Source of the DNA: JANQOH01 sp965243325
Lineage (GTDB): Bacteria; Pseudomonadota; Alphaproteobacteria; UBA7887
Reading direction: 5' to 3'
DNA length: 64,000 nt
Assembly: GCA_965243325.1 (NCBI GenBank)
Contig: CBDEUQ010000003.1
Coordinates: 2,480,001-2,544,000 of the forward strand
Positions 18,257 through 26,882 of the stretch are shown one piece after another. Under the pieces are notes generated by a model. The model made no database searches, was not told where the DNA came from, and saw only the letters and a list, made by a program, of their open reading frames with translations. Each line of letters begins with the position of its first letter. Position 1 is the first letter of the stretch. The translations under genes and the position numbers were made by a program.

Positions 18257-18282
18257 TGGAGACGCCTTCCGGCGGCCGCGTG
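18244..18282. terminator. Perfect 10-bp inverted repeat at the convergent dehydrogenase/nnrS junction
   Basis: CACGCGGCCG (18244-18253) and its exact complement CGGCCGCGTG (18273-18282) are separated by 19 bases. The repeat overlaps the dehydrogenase stop codon and faces the convergent nnrS gene. The strong GC stem suits transcription termination or mRNA end protection, but there is no T tract, so factor-independent termination is uncertain. Confidence 0.35.
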
Positions 18283-18364
18283 GAACGCCGCAGGCGGGCA
18301 GGGGATCTTTCGTTCCGTTGCGGGAGCGGCCCGGAACGGTGGAACTGTGGCGCCTGGTCGCGCG

Positions 18365-19573
18365 CTACGTCGGCCGGCGCGGCATGACGAGCATCGGGCC
18401 GTACCGCAGCGAAAAGCCGAGAAACGCGGCCGTCCATGCTGCCCCGGCAAGCGGAACCGCTGCCATGGTCCAGTCCGGCTGCAGGGCGGCAACGATACGA
18501 ACGACGGCGGCCGCCACGACTGCCAGATAGATGCATACGGTAAGCGGGCACGCACGCAGCGCCCGCCCGGTGTGGCCGAGGCTCGCGCGCGTCATGACCG
18601 CAAGCGTCATGGTCCCGAACGCGCCCACCGTCCAGGCGTGGACGGCGGCACGGCCGGCGGCATCCCATGCCGCGATCTCGGCCAGGCCGGCCAGCGCGAA
18701 GCCCACGGGCACAAAGGCATAGGCGACGTGCAGGACCGCTACCAGCGGGTTGCGCAGCGTGCGCTGCGGCCGCCAGCGCAACTGGCGCAGGAGGTGCAGC
18801 GCTGCGGAAACCAGGAGGACGGCGCCGGTAACGCCGGAGGGCAACAGCCCGCCGGCGCCGACCCAAAACAGGAGGCCCACCGCGCTCGTCGTCACCGTGA
18901 CCAGGTCGTAGCGCCCGAACGACGGCGGCAAGCGGGTCTCTCCACGCGCTCGCAGCCAGTTGCCGGTGAACGCGGGCACGATCCGGCCCGCGACCAGGGT
19001 CATGAGCAGAAGGATCGTCGCGATTGCCAGGCGGTCGCCGATCTCCACGCCCCCGTACCGCCAGATTTCCCAAAGAAAGACGATCTGCGATGCGAACAAC
19101 GCGGCCAGCAAGGCAATGACCTTCAGGTTTCGCCTGTTCCGAGCCGCGAGAATCTCCCGCCCGACGACGACCAGGACGAACGCGGTAAACGCCAGGGAGA
19201 GGGCGGCGGCAACGGGATAGCCTGCCATGGAAGACAGATTGACGGCCGCGCGGGCCGCCGCCCACGCACCGAACAGCGACGCGAGCAGCCACCCGGAAAC
19301 CGGCGGGCGCCCCGTCCAGTTCGGTAGCGCCGTCAACAGGAAACCGGTGGCGACGGCGGCCACGTAGCCGAACATCAGTTCGTGGACATGCCAGGCGACC
19401 GGCGGAAATTCCGTGGGAAGGCGCATGAATCCAAGGAACCACGGCACCCAGAGAGCAACCGCGAGCCCGGCATACAACGAACCGAACAGGAAAAACGGTC
19501 GAAATCCGCGAGCGAACAACGCGGGCCCCGACCGCGTCCGCTCCGCCGGGCCGGCGGCAGTAGCCATCGTCAC
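18365..19573 (-). CDS. nnrS: NnrS family heme/copper-type membrane protein
   Basis: A 402-residue, about 12-helix inner-membrane protein. The N-terminus (FARGFRPFFLFGSLYAGLA, then AWHVHELMFGYVAA) and MTLVAGRIVPAFTGNWLRAR are hallmarks of NnrS, which is linked to nitric oxide and nitrosative stress and binds heme and copper. No NO reductase or nitrite reductase gene lies nearby. The IS256-family element sits 228 bases upstream of its start, on the promoter side. The family call is firm; the exact biochemical role of NnrS is not settled. Confidence 0.9.
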   Translation of the reverse strand: MTMATAAGPAERTRSGPALFARGFRPFFLFGSLYAGLAVALWVPWFLGFMRLPTEFPPVAWHVHELMFGYVAAVATGFLLTALPNWTGRPPVSGWLLASLFGAWAAARAAVNLSSMAGYPVAAALSLAFTAFVLVVVGREILAARNRRNLKVIALLAALFASQIVFLWEIWRYGGVEIGDRLAIATILLLMTLVAGRIVPAFTGNWLRARGETRLPPSFGRYDLVTVTTSAVGLLFWVGAGGLLPSGVTGAVLLVSAALHLLRQLRWRPQRTLRNPLVAVLHVAYAFVPVGFALAGLAEIAAWDAAGRAAVHAWTVGAFGTMTLAVMTRASLGHTGRALRACPLTVCIYLAVVAAAVVRIVAALQPDWTMAAVPLAGAAWTAAFLGFSLRYGPMLVMPRRPT

Positions 19574-19674
19574 GGACCGCGCCGACGGCTTTGCCCGCCT
19601 CCGGTCCCCTCAAGAGCTCGATGCATCAACCGATCCGGCCCTGGCAAGCGGCCGCCAGTATGCCTCGACCCGGA

Positions 19675-19713
19675 ACGGGAACGCGAGGTCCCGGAGCGAT
19701 GCGGCGAGGGCGC
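19675..19713. repeat. Dispersed 39-bp repeat, copy A
   Basis: This 39-base segment matches 28987-29025 in the same orientation at 35 of 39 positions (core ACGGGAACGCGAG and CCCGGAGCGA and GCGGCGAGGG). Similarity stops abruptly on both sides. Copy A lies between nnrS and the IS element; copy B lies next to the HAD phosphatase start. Its nature is unknown. Confidence 0.55.
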
Positions 19714-19791
19714 AGCATGAAGCCGCCCGGCCTCATGGGGCACTCCATCGGCGCAGCCTGAAACCGCAAGGGCGCGCTCGCAATACGCTCA

Positions 19792-19800
19792 CCTCGCAGG
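19792..19800. repeat. Target-site duplication, left copy
   Basis: CCTCGCAGG immediately precedes the left inverted repeat and is repeated exactly at 21081-21089. A 9-bp duplication fits the 8-9 bp typical of IS256-family elements and shows an intact single insertion. Confidence 0.85.
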
Positions 19801-21080
19801 GGTGACGTAAGAATTTATGTGTCAGGTGGGAAGGGGGTACTCCCTGTGGTGACGACAACCACAAACAGGAGCACCCCGCATGTCCCAGCAAGCTGCGACG
19901 ATCATGAGCCTACCCCAGGCCTTTGAGGTGGTGAAGGAGATGCAGGCAGGCGGACTGGACTGGGGCGAGGGCTACCGCCCGCTCGGCCGCCAGGCGCTGG
20001 CCGAGATCATCGAGGGCCGGATGGCCGAGGCGGTGGATCGCTGGCTCGACAACCTCGACGCCGGCGCGATGCGCGACCGGCGCAACGGGACCTACCGCCG
20101 CTGCCTGCTGAGCGAGCTCGGCGACATCGAGCTCAACGTGCCGCGCACCCGGCACTTCTGCCCGACCGGGGTTGTGAAGAGCTACGCAAGGCGCGCGCCG
20201 GAGATCGACCGTGCCATCCTGGCCGGCTTCGTGCTGGGGCTTTCGACGCGCAAGGTGGGCGAGGTCCTGCTGGCCCTGCTCGGGCGCCCGGTCTCGGCCG
20301 CGACGGTGAGCCGGGTCTCCAAGACGCTCGACATGGCGGTCGAGGCCTTCCACCGCAGGCCGCTGAAGAACGCCTACAAGGCGCTGATGCTCGACGGCGT
20401 GGTGCTGGCCCGCAAGACCGGCGCCGGCGCGCTCAGGAGGCCGGTCCTGGTGGCGCTCGGCATCCGCCCCGACGGCAAGAAGGAGATCATCGACTTCCAT
20501 CTCGCCGTCAGCGAAGGCGCCCGCGAGTGGGAAGTGTTCCTCAACCGGCTGTACCACCGCGGGCTCACCGGCGAAGGCCTTGAGATGATCTGCGTCGATG
20601 GCGGCAAGGGCCTGCTGGCTGCCTTGCCGTTCGTCTATCCCGGCATCCCGGTTCAGAGGTGCTGGGCGCACAAGATGCGCAACATCCTCAACAAGGTCCG
20701 CAAGGCCGACCAGGAGGCCGTCAAGGCCGATGTCCACGCCGTCATGAATGCAAAGAGCCGCCGCAAGGCCCAGAGCGCCGCCCGACGCTTCGCCGACCGC
20801 TGGCAAAGCACCTACCCCAAGGCCGTCGCCTGCCTGCGCAGCGATCTCGACGAGCTGCTCACCTGCTTCCGCTACCGGACCCTCGATGAGCGAAAGCGGG
20901 TCAGGACCACCAACGCCATCGAACGAAGGTTCCGGGAGGTCCGCAGACGAACCCGGCCCATGGGAACCTTCCAGGACCGGACCTCAATGGACCGCGTCCT
21001 CTACGCGGTATTCATCCACGAAAACAAGTCTCAGGGAATCAGCACCCCCGTCTCCCTGACACATAACTCTTGACGTTACC
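19801..21080 (+). mobile_element. IS256-family insertion sequence, complete (1280 bp)
   Basis: The element has 26-bp imperfect terminal inverted repeats (19801-19826 and 21055-21080, 21 of 26 matching, both ending ATGTGTCAGG inward), one transposase gene and a 9-bp target duplication outside both ends. It sits between the divergent nnrS and GMC oxidoreductase genes, about 70 bases before the GMC start, so it may have cut or supplied promoter sequence for that gene. Exact duplications and an intact transposase suggest recent insertion. Confidence 0.93.
19880..21073 (+). CDS. IS256-family (mutator-type) transposase
   Basis: A 397-residue DDE transposase. The N-terminal DNA-binding part is followed by NGTYRRCLLSELGDIELNVPRT. 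The catalytic acids are in LMLDGVVLA (first D), ICVDGGKGL (second D) and the C-terminal RTTNAIERRFREVRRRTRPM (E), the signature end of the IS256 family. No frameshift or internal stop is seen, and the stop codon lies inside the right terminal repeat. Likely functional. Confidence 0.95.
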   Translation: MSQQAATIMSLPQAFEVVKEMQAGGLDWGEGYRPLGRQALAEIIEGRMAEAVDRWLDNLDAGAMRDRRNGTYRRCLLSELGDIELNVPRTRHFCPTGVVKSYARRAPEIDRAILAGFVLGLSTRKVGEVLLALLGRPVSAATVSRVSKTLDMAVEAFHRRPLKNAYKALMLDGVVLARKTGAGALRRPVLVALGIRPDGKKEIIDFHLAVSEGAREWEVFLNRLYHRGLTGEGLEMICVDGGKGLLAALPFVYPGIPVQRCWAHKMRNILNKVRKADQEAVKADVHAVMNAKSRRKAQSAARRFADRWQSTYPKAVACLRSDLDELLTCFRYRTLDERKRVRTTNAIERRFREVRRRTRPMGTFQDRTSMDRVLYAVFIHENKSQGISTPVSLTHNS

Positions 21081-21089
21081 CCTCGCAGG
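21081..21089. repeat. Target-site duplication, right copy
   Basis: CCTCGCAGG follows the right end of the IS directly, identical to the left copy at 19792-19800. Confidence 0.85.
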
Positions 21090-21150
21090 GGGCGGCTGGC
21101 GTGCCGCGATGCCCCGACGTACCTTGTGGTATCGGAAAATCAGGGGCTGC

Positions 21151-22758
21151 ATGGACGAGTTCGACTACATCGTCGTCGGCGCCGGCTCCGCCGGCTGCGT
21201 GCTCGCCAACCGGCTGAGCGCGGACCCGGGCACCAGCGTGCTGCTGCTCGAAGCCGGCGGCCGTGATTGGCATCCCCTCATCCATGTGCCCCTCGGCTTC
21301 TGGAAGATGGTCGACCGCCCAGGCGTCAACTGGCGCTTCGACACGGAGCCCGAGTCGGGTACCCGCCACCGGCGCCTCCCGATACCGCGCGGCAAGCTGC
21401 TGGGCGGTTCGAGCTCGATCAACGCCATGCTGTACGTCCGCGGCCAGGCCCGCGACTACGACACCTGGGCCCGGCTCGGCAATCGCGGCTGGTCCTACGA
21501 AGAGGTGCTGCCCCATTTCCGGCGTTCGGAGCGCTTCGAGCGCGGAGCCGACGACTATCGGGGCGGCGACGGCGAGTTGAACGTGGCGGACATGAGAGAA
21601 CGGCACCCGCTGCCCGATGCGTTCATCGAGGCCGGAACCGAGCTCGGCTACGCACGGAACCCGGACTACAACGGCACCTCCCAGGAGGGCTTCGGCTACT
21701 ACCAGGTGACGCAGCGGCGCGGCCGGCGGCACAGCTCCGCCCGGGCGTTCCTGAATCCGGCGCGGCGGCGCTCGAACCTCACGATACGCACGCGGGCGCT
21801 CGCGCACCGGGTGCTGGTCGAGAACGGTCGCGCGGTGGGATTGCGGTACGGGCCGGCACGGGCCGGGGGAAACGCCGCGACGGAGGTGCGCGCGCGGCGG
21901 GAGGTGGTCCTCGCGGCCGGAGCGGTACAGTCGCCGCAACTCCTCGAGCTGTCCGGAATCGGACAGCCGGATCTGCTGCGCGAACACGGAATCCCGGTCG
22001 TGCACGCGCTGCCGGGAGTGGGCGAGAACTACCGGGACCACTACCTGAGCGCGGTCGTCTGGCGGGTCCGGCCTTCGCGGACCCTCAACGAGAACACGCG
22101 GGGGGCGCGCCTCGTGTTGGCGGCGCTGCAATACGGGGCCGCGCGCCGGGGCGCCCTCACTTGCACCGCTGCGGGGATTGCGCACGCCTTCGTGCGCACG
22201 CGCCCCGAACTCGAGACGCCCGACCTGCAGTTCGACTTCGCCCACGCAAGCCATGTGCCCGGCAAGAAGGGGACCCTGGAGAGAGAACCGGGCATGACGC
22301 TCTCGGTCTGGCAGCTTCGTCCGGAGAGCCGGGGCTCGATACACATCAAGCAGGCCGATCCGACGGCGCCGCCGGCCATTCGCCCGAATTTCCTGAGCGA
22401 ACAGGCGGACCGCGACGCGCTCGTCGAGGGCATCCGTATCGCGCGGCGCATCGGCGATGCGCCGTCCTTCGCCCGCTACCGGGAGCGTGAGCTCCGCCCC
22501 GGCGCCGAGGTCCGGACCTACGACGAGATTCTGGACTTCTGCCGGCAGGCGGGTTCCACGGTCTTCCATCCGATAGGCACCTGCAAGATGGGCAGCGATG
22601 CCGAAGCCGTGGTGGACGAGCGGCTGCGCGTGCGTGGCCTCGAGGGTCTGCGCGTGGCGGATGCCTCGATCATGCCGACGCAGGTCTCGGGCAACACCAA
22701 CGCTCCGGCGATCATGATCGGAGAGAAGGGTGCGGCGATGATCCTGGAGGACCACTGA
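21151..22758 (+). CDS. GMC-family FAD-dependent oxidoreductase (choline dehydrogenase-like)
   Basis: A 535-residue flavoprotein of the glucose-methanol-choline family. The ADP-binding loop VVGAGSAGCVLANRLS is at residues 8-23 and the GMC signature GKLLGGSSSINAMLYVRGQ follows near 85. GAVQSPQLLELSGIG is the second signature, and C-terminal STVFHPIGTCKMG and GNTNAPAIMIGEKGA hold the active-site His and Asn. These enzymes oxidise alcohols. With no betaine-aldehyde dehydrogenase or BetI nearby, a BetA role is not supported. The IS element sits just upstream. Confidence 0.93.
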   Translation: MDEFDYIVVGAGSAGCVLANRLSADPGTSVLLLEAGGRDWHPLIHVPLGFWKMVDRPGVNWRFDTEPESGTRHRRLPIPRGKLLGGSSSINAMLYVRGQARDYDTWARLGNRGWSYEEVLPHFRRSERFERGADDYRGGDGELNVADMRERHPLPDAFIEAGTELGYARNPDYNGTSQEGFGYYQVTQRRGRRHSSARAFLNPARRRSNLTIRTRALAHRVLVENGRAVGLRYGPARAGGNAATEVRARREVVLAAGAVQSPQLLELSGIGQPDLLREHGIPVVHALPGVGENYRDHYLSAVVWRVRPSRTLNENTRGARLVLAALQYGAARRGALTCTAAGIAHAFVRTRPELETPDLQFDFAHASHVPGKKGTLEREPGMTLSVWQLRPESRGSIHIKQADPTAPPAIRPNFLSEQADRDALVEGIRIARRIGDAPSFARYRERELRPGAEVRTYDEILDFCRQAGSTVFHPIGTCKMGSDAEAVVDERLRVRGLEGLRVADASIMPTQVSGNTNAPAIMIGEKGAAMILEDH

Positions 22759-22963
22759 CCGCGGCCGGGACGAAGAAGCCCACCCGGCCGACGCACGGGC
22801 GCCGCAGGCGTTGCCGCCGCGCGGCCCGGTCATCCAGAATGCCGTCGCGCCTTCCACCGCAGCCCGCGAGGGCCGAGGTGACTGGCTCAACGCCCGCTAT
22901 GTCAGGTTTGCGCCGGGGCGGTGATCCGGGGGACGGTGCGACGACGGAATTGATGATTTGCCG

Positions 22964-23228
22964 ATGATCGACAACAAGTTAGCCCTGCCGGACTCGCAGC
23001 TTCCACGGAGTCGGTACAACCTCGTGGCGGAACGGCCGTTCGATGCTCCGGGGCCGATGCATCTTCCTGAAGACCGAAGGTGTTCTTGCTGCGCCGGAAA
23101 GCGCCCATGCCGTGCTGGGTGCGATCGATGCGGCAAGGGAGGCTTCGAGAACCGGGCGCAAGCAGGTCATCGTCTTCTGCCTGTCGGGGCATGGCTATCT
23201 GGATCTGAAAGGCTACTCGGATGTGCTC
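22964..23228 (+). pseudogene. trpB2-like (tryptophan synthase beta-like) pseudogene with internal deletion and frameshift
   Basis: Two pieces of a TrpB2-type protein lie end to end in different frames. From 22964 the frame reads KLALPDSQLPRSRYNLVAER and then APGPMHLP, matching the start of TrpB2 proteins. From about 23061, in another frame, it reads FLKTEGVLAAPESAHAVLGA and then VIVFCLSGHGYLDLKGYSDVL, matching their C-terminus (EGIxPAPExxHA, LSGHGxxD). About 350 residues between them, with the PLP lysine, are missing. No stop is visible before the sequence runs into the GHMP gene at 23221. The protein cannot be an active synthase. The family call is from memory of motifs. Confidence 0.7.
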
Positions 23229-24237
23229 GACCTTGACGCACCGAATTGGCACGCCGTCCCGGCTGCATTTCACGCTGATCGACATGAATGGCGAGATTGG
23301 CCGTATCGACGGCAGTCTCGGCCTCGCGACCCGGTACCCCGGCGTGTTGCTCGAATTCGGTCCGCACGAGGAGACGGTGGTTCGGGGAGGGAGCCGCGCC
23401 GAGCGAGAGCTGGTTCTGGCCGAGGTCGCCGCGGCCGGCGAGATTCTCGGCGTCGAACCGGGCATCGAGATCCTGATCCGTCAGACGATTCCCCCGCACC
23501 AGGGTCTGGGATCCGGCACGCAGACCAGGCTCGCGATCCTGAGCGCCTTGAGTCATCGACTCGGATTGGACCATTCGCCACGAAAGATCGCGGCCATGTC
23601 CACCCGGGGAGGCACGTCGGGGATCGGCATCAACGCCTTTCGGTGCGGGGGGATTCTGCTCGACGGGGGCCATTCCATAGGCGAGCGGAAAACGTCGTTC
23701 GCACCGTCGCGCTTCGCGACCAAGGCGGGTCAGCCGCCGCTTCTCTTGCGCAACGACTTCCCGACAACGTGGGGGATTGCGCTGTTCATTCCGAGCCGTC
23801 ACCGGGGCCTGTCGGGCCAGGACGAGCTTGACTTCATGCTCGCCAACACCCCGGTCCCGCTTGGCGAAGTGCAGTCGACGGCGCACATCATCCTGATGCG
23901 GCTCCTGCCGGCGTTGCGGGAACTCGATCTCGAGACTTTCGGCTCCTGTGTCAGCGCCCTTCAGGATGTCGGCTGGAAGGCGCGGCACTGGGCCCGCCCC
24001 GACATCGAGCCTCTGCGATCGGTCAGGTCCGCCTTCGACGCAACCGCCGGAATCCACGGTTGCGGGCTCTCGTCGACGGGGACGACGGTCTTCGGTTTCT
24101 TCGATGAAACCAAGGTTTCGGATGACGAGGTGACCGCGGGTCTCCAACGCGAGCTGAGTGACAGGGGAGCCGTGCCGGGGCGAGTCGTGTGCACTCGGGC
24201 GAACAATGCCGGCATGCAACTGACACCGGTGGCCTGA
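23221..24237 (+). CDS. Beta-ribofuranosylaminobenzene 5'-phosphate synthase-like GHMP family protein
   Basis: A 338-residue GHMP-superfamily protein. TPSRLHFTLIDMNGEIGRID near residue 12 and the phosphate loop PPHQGLGSGTQTRLAILSAL are typical of beta-RFAP synthase, the first step of tetrahydromethanopterin synthesis (PRPP plus 4-hydroxybenzoate or 4-aminobenzoate). GCGLSSTGTTVFGFF matches the C-terminal GHMP glycine motif. None of the other tetrahydromethanopterin genes (mch, fae, mtdB) is in the window, so the real substrate may differ. The ATG overlaps the tail of the trpB2 remnant, suggesting the two once formed an operon. Confidence 0.78.
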   Translation: MCSTLTHRIGTPSRLHFTLIDMNGEIGRIDGSLGLATRYPGVLLEFGPHEETVVRGGSRAERELVLAEVAAAGEILGVEPGIEILIRQTIPPHQGLGSGTQTRLAILSALSHRLGLDHSPRKIAAMSTRGGTSGIGINAFRCGGILLDGGHSIGERKTSFAPSRFATKAGQPPLLLRNDFPTTWGIALFIPSRHRGLSGQDELDFMLANTPVPLGEVQSTAHIILMRLLPALRELDLETFGSCVSALQDVGWKARHWARPDIEPLRSVRSAFDATAGIHGCGLSSTGTTVFGFFDETKVSDDEVTAGLQRELSDRGAVPGRVVCTRANNAGMQLTPVA

Positions 24238-24373
24238 GCGGACGGCGACCGGTCGAATCGACGCGCACGCTGTGCTACACAACCCGCAGGTTCGGACCCG
24301 GACGAACCCCGTGCCGTTCCGTCCGAACGGCACGGTACCCGAGGATCGATTCCCACGGTGAGGAGGAAACCCC

Positions 24374-24661
24374 ATGGCGGCATACGTGATCGTCAACGAT
24401 GAAATAACGGATGAAGGCACGTTCTCGGAGTTTCGGGACCGGATCGGCGCAACGGTCGATGCTCACGGCGGTCAATACGTGGTGCGTGGCGGCAGCGTCG
24501 AAGTGATCGAGGGCAGTTGGTCCCCCGGTCGAGTCGTGGTGGTACGGTTCGACGACGGCGCCGCGGCACGTGCGTGGCTCAACTCGCCCGAGTACGCCGA
24601 TCTCAAGGAAATCCGGCAGCGGTCGGCGAACGCCGACGTGATCGTCGTCGAGGGGGTGTGA
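24374..24661 (+). CDS. DUF1330 family protein
   Basis: A 95-residue ferredoxin-like alpha/beta-barrel protein beginning MAAYVIVNDEITDEGTFSEF. It has the family core GGQYVVRGGSVEVIEG and VVVRFDDGAAARAWLNSPEY. GAGGAGG lies 8 bases before the ATG. The fold is shared with dimeric monooxygenase-like proteins, but no activity is established for DUF1330. It sits 136 bases behind the GHMP gene. Confidence 0.92.
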   Translation: MAAYVIVNDEITDEGTFSEFRDRIGATVDAHGGQYVVRGGSVEVIEGSWSPGRVVVVRFDDGAAARAWLNSPEYADLKEIRQRSANADVIVVEGV

Positions 24662-24903
24662 CGGCATTCCGAACCGCCCCATGTGCCGCGCGACGATCAC
24701 CTGACCGGCCCGGCTGCCCGAGCGATCTCGTCCGCGAATGAGCGCCGCGGCCGGTACGCCGCGGCCGTCCCTCACGCGCGTGCGGGCGGCGGCGTTGCGC
24801 CGGCCGGGGATGGCGTCCGTGCGCACGACTTGACTGCCCGATCGATGATCCGCCTGCTGCCCGGGCGCATGGCGGGCACCGGCGCGGTCGTCTCCCGAAC
24901 GGC

Positions 24904-26640
24904 ATGAACACCCTCAACAAGCGCCTTCGGAACGAGCCCGACGAACCCTGTTCGGCGCAGGTCGGGCTGGGCGTTACCCTGCAGGCCGCCATTCTCGCGG
25001 TGATCAACACGGTGGTGATGGTCACCATGGTGGTCAGGGCTTCCGACGAAGGTCCGGCCTACCTCTCGTGGGCGATCTGCGCGGCGCTCGTCATCGGCGG
25101 CGCGGTGACCGCCTTGCAGGCGCACCGGCTCGGACGATTCGGCGCCGGGCACCTTTTCCTGTGCGGTCCCGGACCGCATTTCGTCGCCATTTCGGTCGTG
25201 GCGATCCATGCCGGGGGATGGTCGACGCTCGCCAGCCTTGTGGTCGTCTCTTCCCTCGTCCAGTTCGCATTCGCCGCCTGGCTGCCGGTCTTGAGGAGAA
25301 TCATCACGCCTGTCGTTTGCGGCACGTCTCTCATGCTGATCGCCATTTCGGTGATCACGGTTGCGGTCGACCGGTTGGGGGACATGCCCGAGGGAACGGC
25401 CTCGATCGCGAGCCCGCTCGTCGTGGCGGCAACGCTGGGCGCCGCGGTCGTGACGTCCCTGAAGGGCACGGGCATCCTCCGACTGTGGGCTCCGCTCATC
25501 GGCATCCTGGCGGGTTGCATGGTCGCGGCGGTCTTCGGCCTGTACGACCTCGATTTCCTGAGACGGGAACCCTGGTTCCGGTTGCCGGACTTCGGTGCGT
25601 GGCAGGGAGTCGACCTGACGGTGGGACCGGAGTTCTGGACGCTCCTGCCGACGTTCGTGATCGTCACGCTTGTCGTTGCCGTGAAGACCAGCGGCGACGG
25701 TGTGGTCATCCAGCAGGTATCGCTTCGGAGGTCGCGAGCCATCGACTTTCGGGTCGTGCAGGGTACGGTCAACGCAAGCGGTCTGGGAGGACTCCTGTCG
25801 GGGTTCGCCGGCACGCCGCCGACGGTCGTTTACTCGCCGTCGACCATTGCCCTGATCAATCTGACGGGCATCGCGTTTCGCGGCCTCGGCTATTGGATCG
25901 GCGCCGTCCTCATCGTTGTCGCGTTCTTTCCGAAGGTCACCGCACTGTTGCTCGCCGCTCCGAGTGCCGTCGTGGCTTCGCTGTTGCTGATGGTGATGGG
26001 GATGTTGCTGGTCGAGGGCATGCGCATGGTTTTCCGGGAGGGGCTCGACCAGCAAAACACGCTCATCGTCGCGATGACGCTGTCGGTGGGGCTGGGCGTG
26101 GAGAGCCTCAACGTGTTCGGAATGCGTCCGGACAGCCTCTGGATGTCGATCCTCGGAAACGGCCCGACCGCCGGCATTGTCGTGATGATCGCCCTGACGA
26201 CGCTCCTCGTATTGACCAGCCCGCGCAGCAGGAAGCTGGAGGTGACGCTCGGCACATCGTCGCTGCCGAAAATCGACGCGTTTCTTCGAGACTTCGCGGC
26301 CGAGATCGGATGGAGCGAAGAGTCCGCCAGTCGACTGCGTGCATCCGGCGAGGAGTCGTTGCTGAGTCTGCTGCCTTCGGAGAAAGACGGCAACGAGGCC
26401 AGTCCCCGGCTCATCGTTCTGGTCCGCTCACAGGACGATGCCGTCGCCATGGATCTGCTCACCGTCTTCGAAGAAGAGCGGAACATCGAAGACCGGCTTG
26501 CGTACATGAGCGAGGAAGCCGAAGTGCACGACGATCGCGAACTGTCGTTCCGGCTGTTGCGACACTACGCATCTTCGGTTCACCACCGAAAGTACCATGG
26601 CGTGGACGTGGTTACCGTGAAGGTCGGGCGGACGGAATAG
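24904..26640 (+). CDS. NCS2 nucleobase permease with C-terminal HATPase-like cytoplasmic domain
   Basis: A 578-residue protein. Residues about 20-440 form a nucleobase:cation symporter-2 (xanthine/uracil) transporter with 12-14 hydrophobic segments, and 290-375 hold the substrate/core helices (GFAGTPPTVVYSPST, then AAPSAVVASLLLMVMGM). Residues about 445-578 are soluble and resemble an RsbW/HATPase-like regulatory fold (DAFLRDFAAEIGW, SRLRASGEESLLSLL, then SFRLLRHYASSVHHRKYHG). The N-box Asn expected after EE is Ser, so ATP binding is doubtful. The start is the first in-frame ATG near the membrane part, with no strong ribosome site. Purine or pyrimidine uptake is inferred. Confidence 0.82.
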   Translation: MNTLNKRLRNEPDEPCSAQVGLGVTLQAAILAVINTVVMVTMVVRASDEGPAYLSWAICAALVIGGAVTALQAHRLGRFGAGHLFLCGPGPHFVAISVVAIHAGGWSTLASLVVVSSLVQFAFAAWLPVLRRIITPVVCGTSLMLIAISVITVAVDRLGDMPEGTASIASPLVVAATLGAAVVTSLKGTGILRLWAPLIGILAGCMVAAVFGLYDLDFLRREPWFRLPDFGAWQGVDLTVGPEFWTLLPTFVIVTLVVAVKTSGDGVVIQQVSLRRSRAIDFRVVQGTVNASGLGGLLSGFAGTPPTVVYSPSTIALINLTGIAFRGLGYWIGAVLIVVAFFPKVTALLLAAPSAVVASLLLMVMGMLLVEGMRMVFREGLDQQNTLIVAMTLSVGLGVESLNVFGMRPDSLWMSILGNGPTAGIVVMIALTTLLVLTSPRSRKLEVTLGTSSLPKIDAFLRDFAAEIGWSEESASRLRASGEESLLSLLPSEKDGNEASPRLIVLVRSQDDAVAMDLLTVFEEERNIEDRLAYMSEEAEVHDDRELSFRLLRHYASSVHHRKYHGVDVVTVKVGRTE

Positions 26641-26882
26641 ACCGCGGCGAGCAGGGGTGGAGCCCGGTTGCCCCGGCTGTCGGAAGGCGTCCGCGTCGAG
26701 CAGTCCGGATGCGCTCACCCGGTGGCCGTTCGACAAACCGCTCTCGCCGCATGGCCGTGGGAAGGTTTGCACCTGTCGCGACCGCCTCGACAACCGCATG
26801 AAAGGCTTCACGGTCGACCGAGGCGAGGCGCGGGCTCGCCAATCCGGTTGCCGTCACAGGAACTTCGACCGGATGCGGAAGC

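Noticed and set aside
21151..22758. Choline dehydrogenase betA
   Set aside because: The GMC family is certain, but no betB, betI or choline transporter is nearby and GMC enzymes vary widely in substrate, so no gene symbol is given.
24744..24765. GCCGCGGC repeated around CGGTAC as a terminator
   Set aside because: The arms are self-palindromic GC-only octamers expected by chance in this base composition, and no T tract follows.
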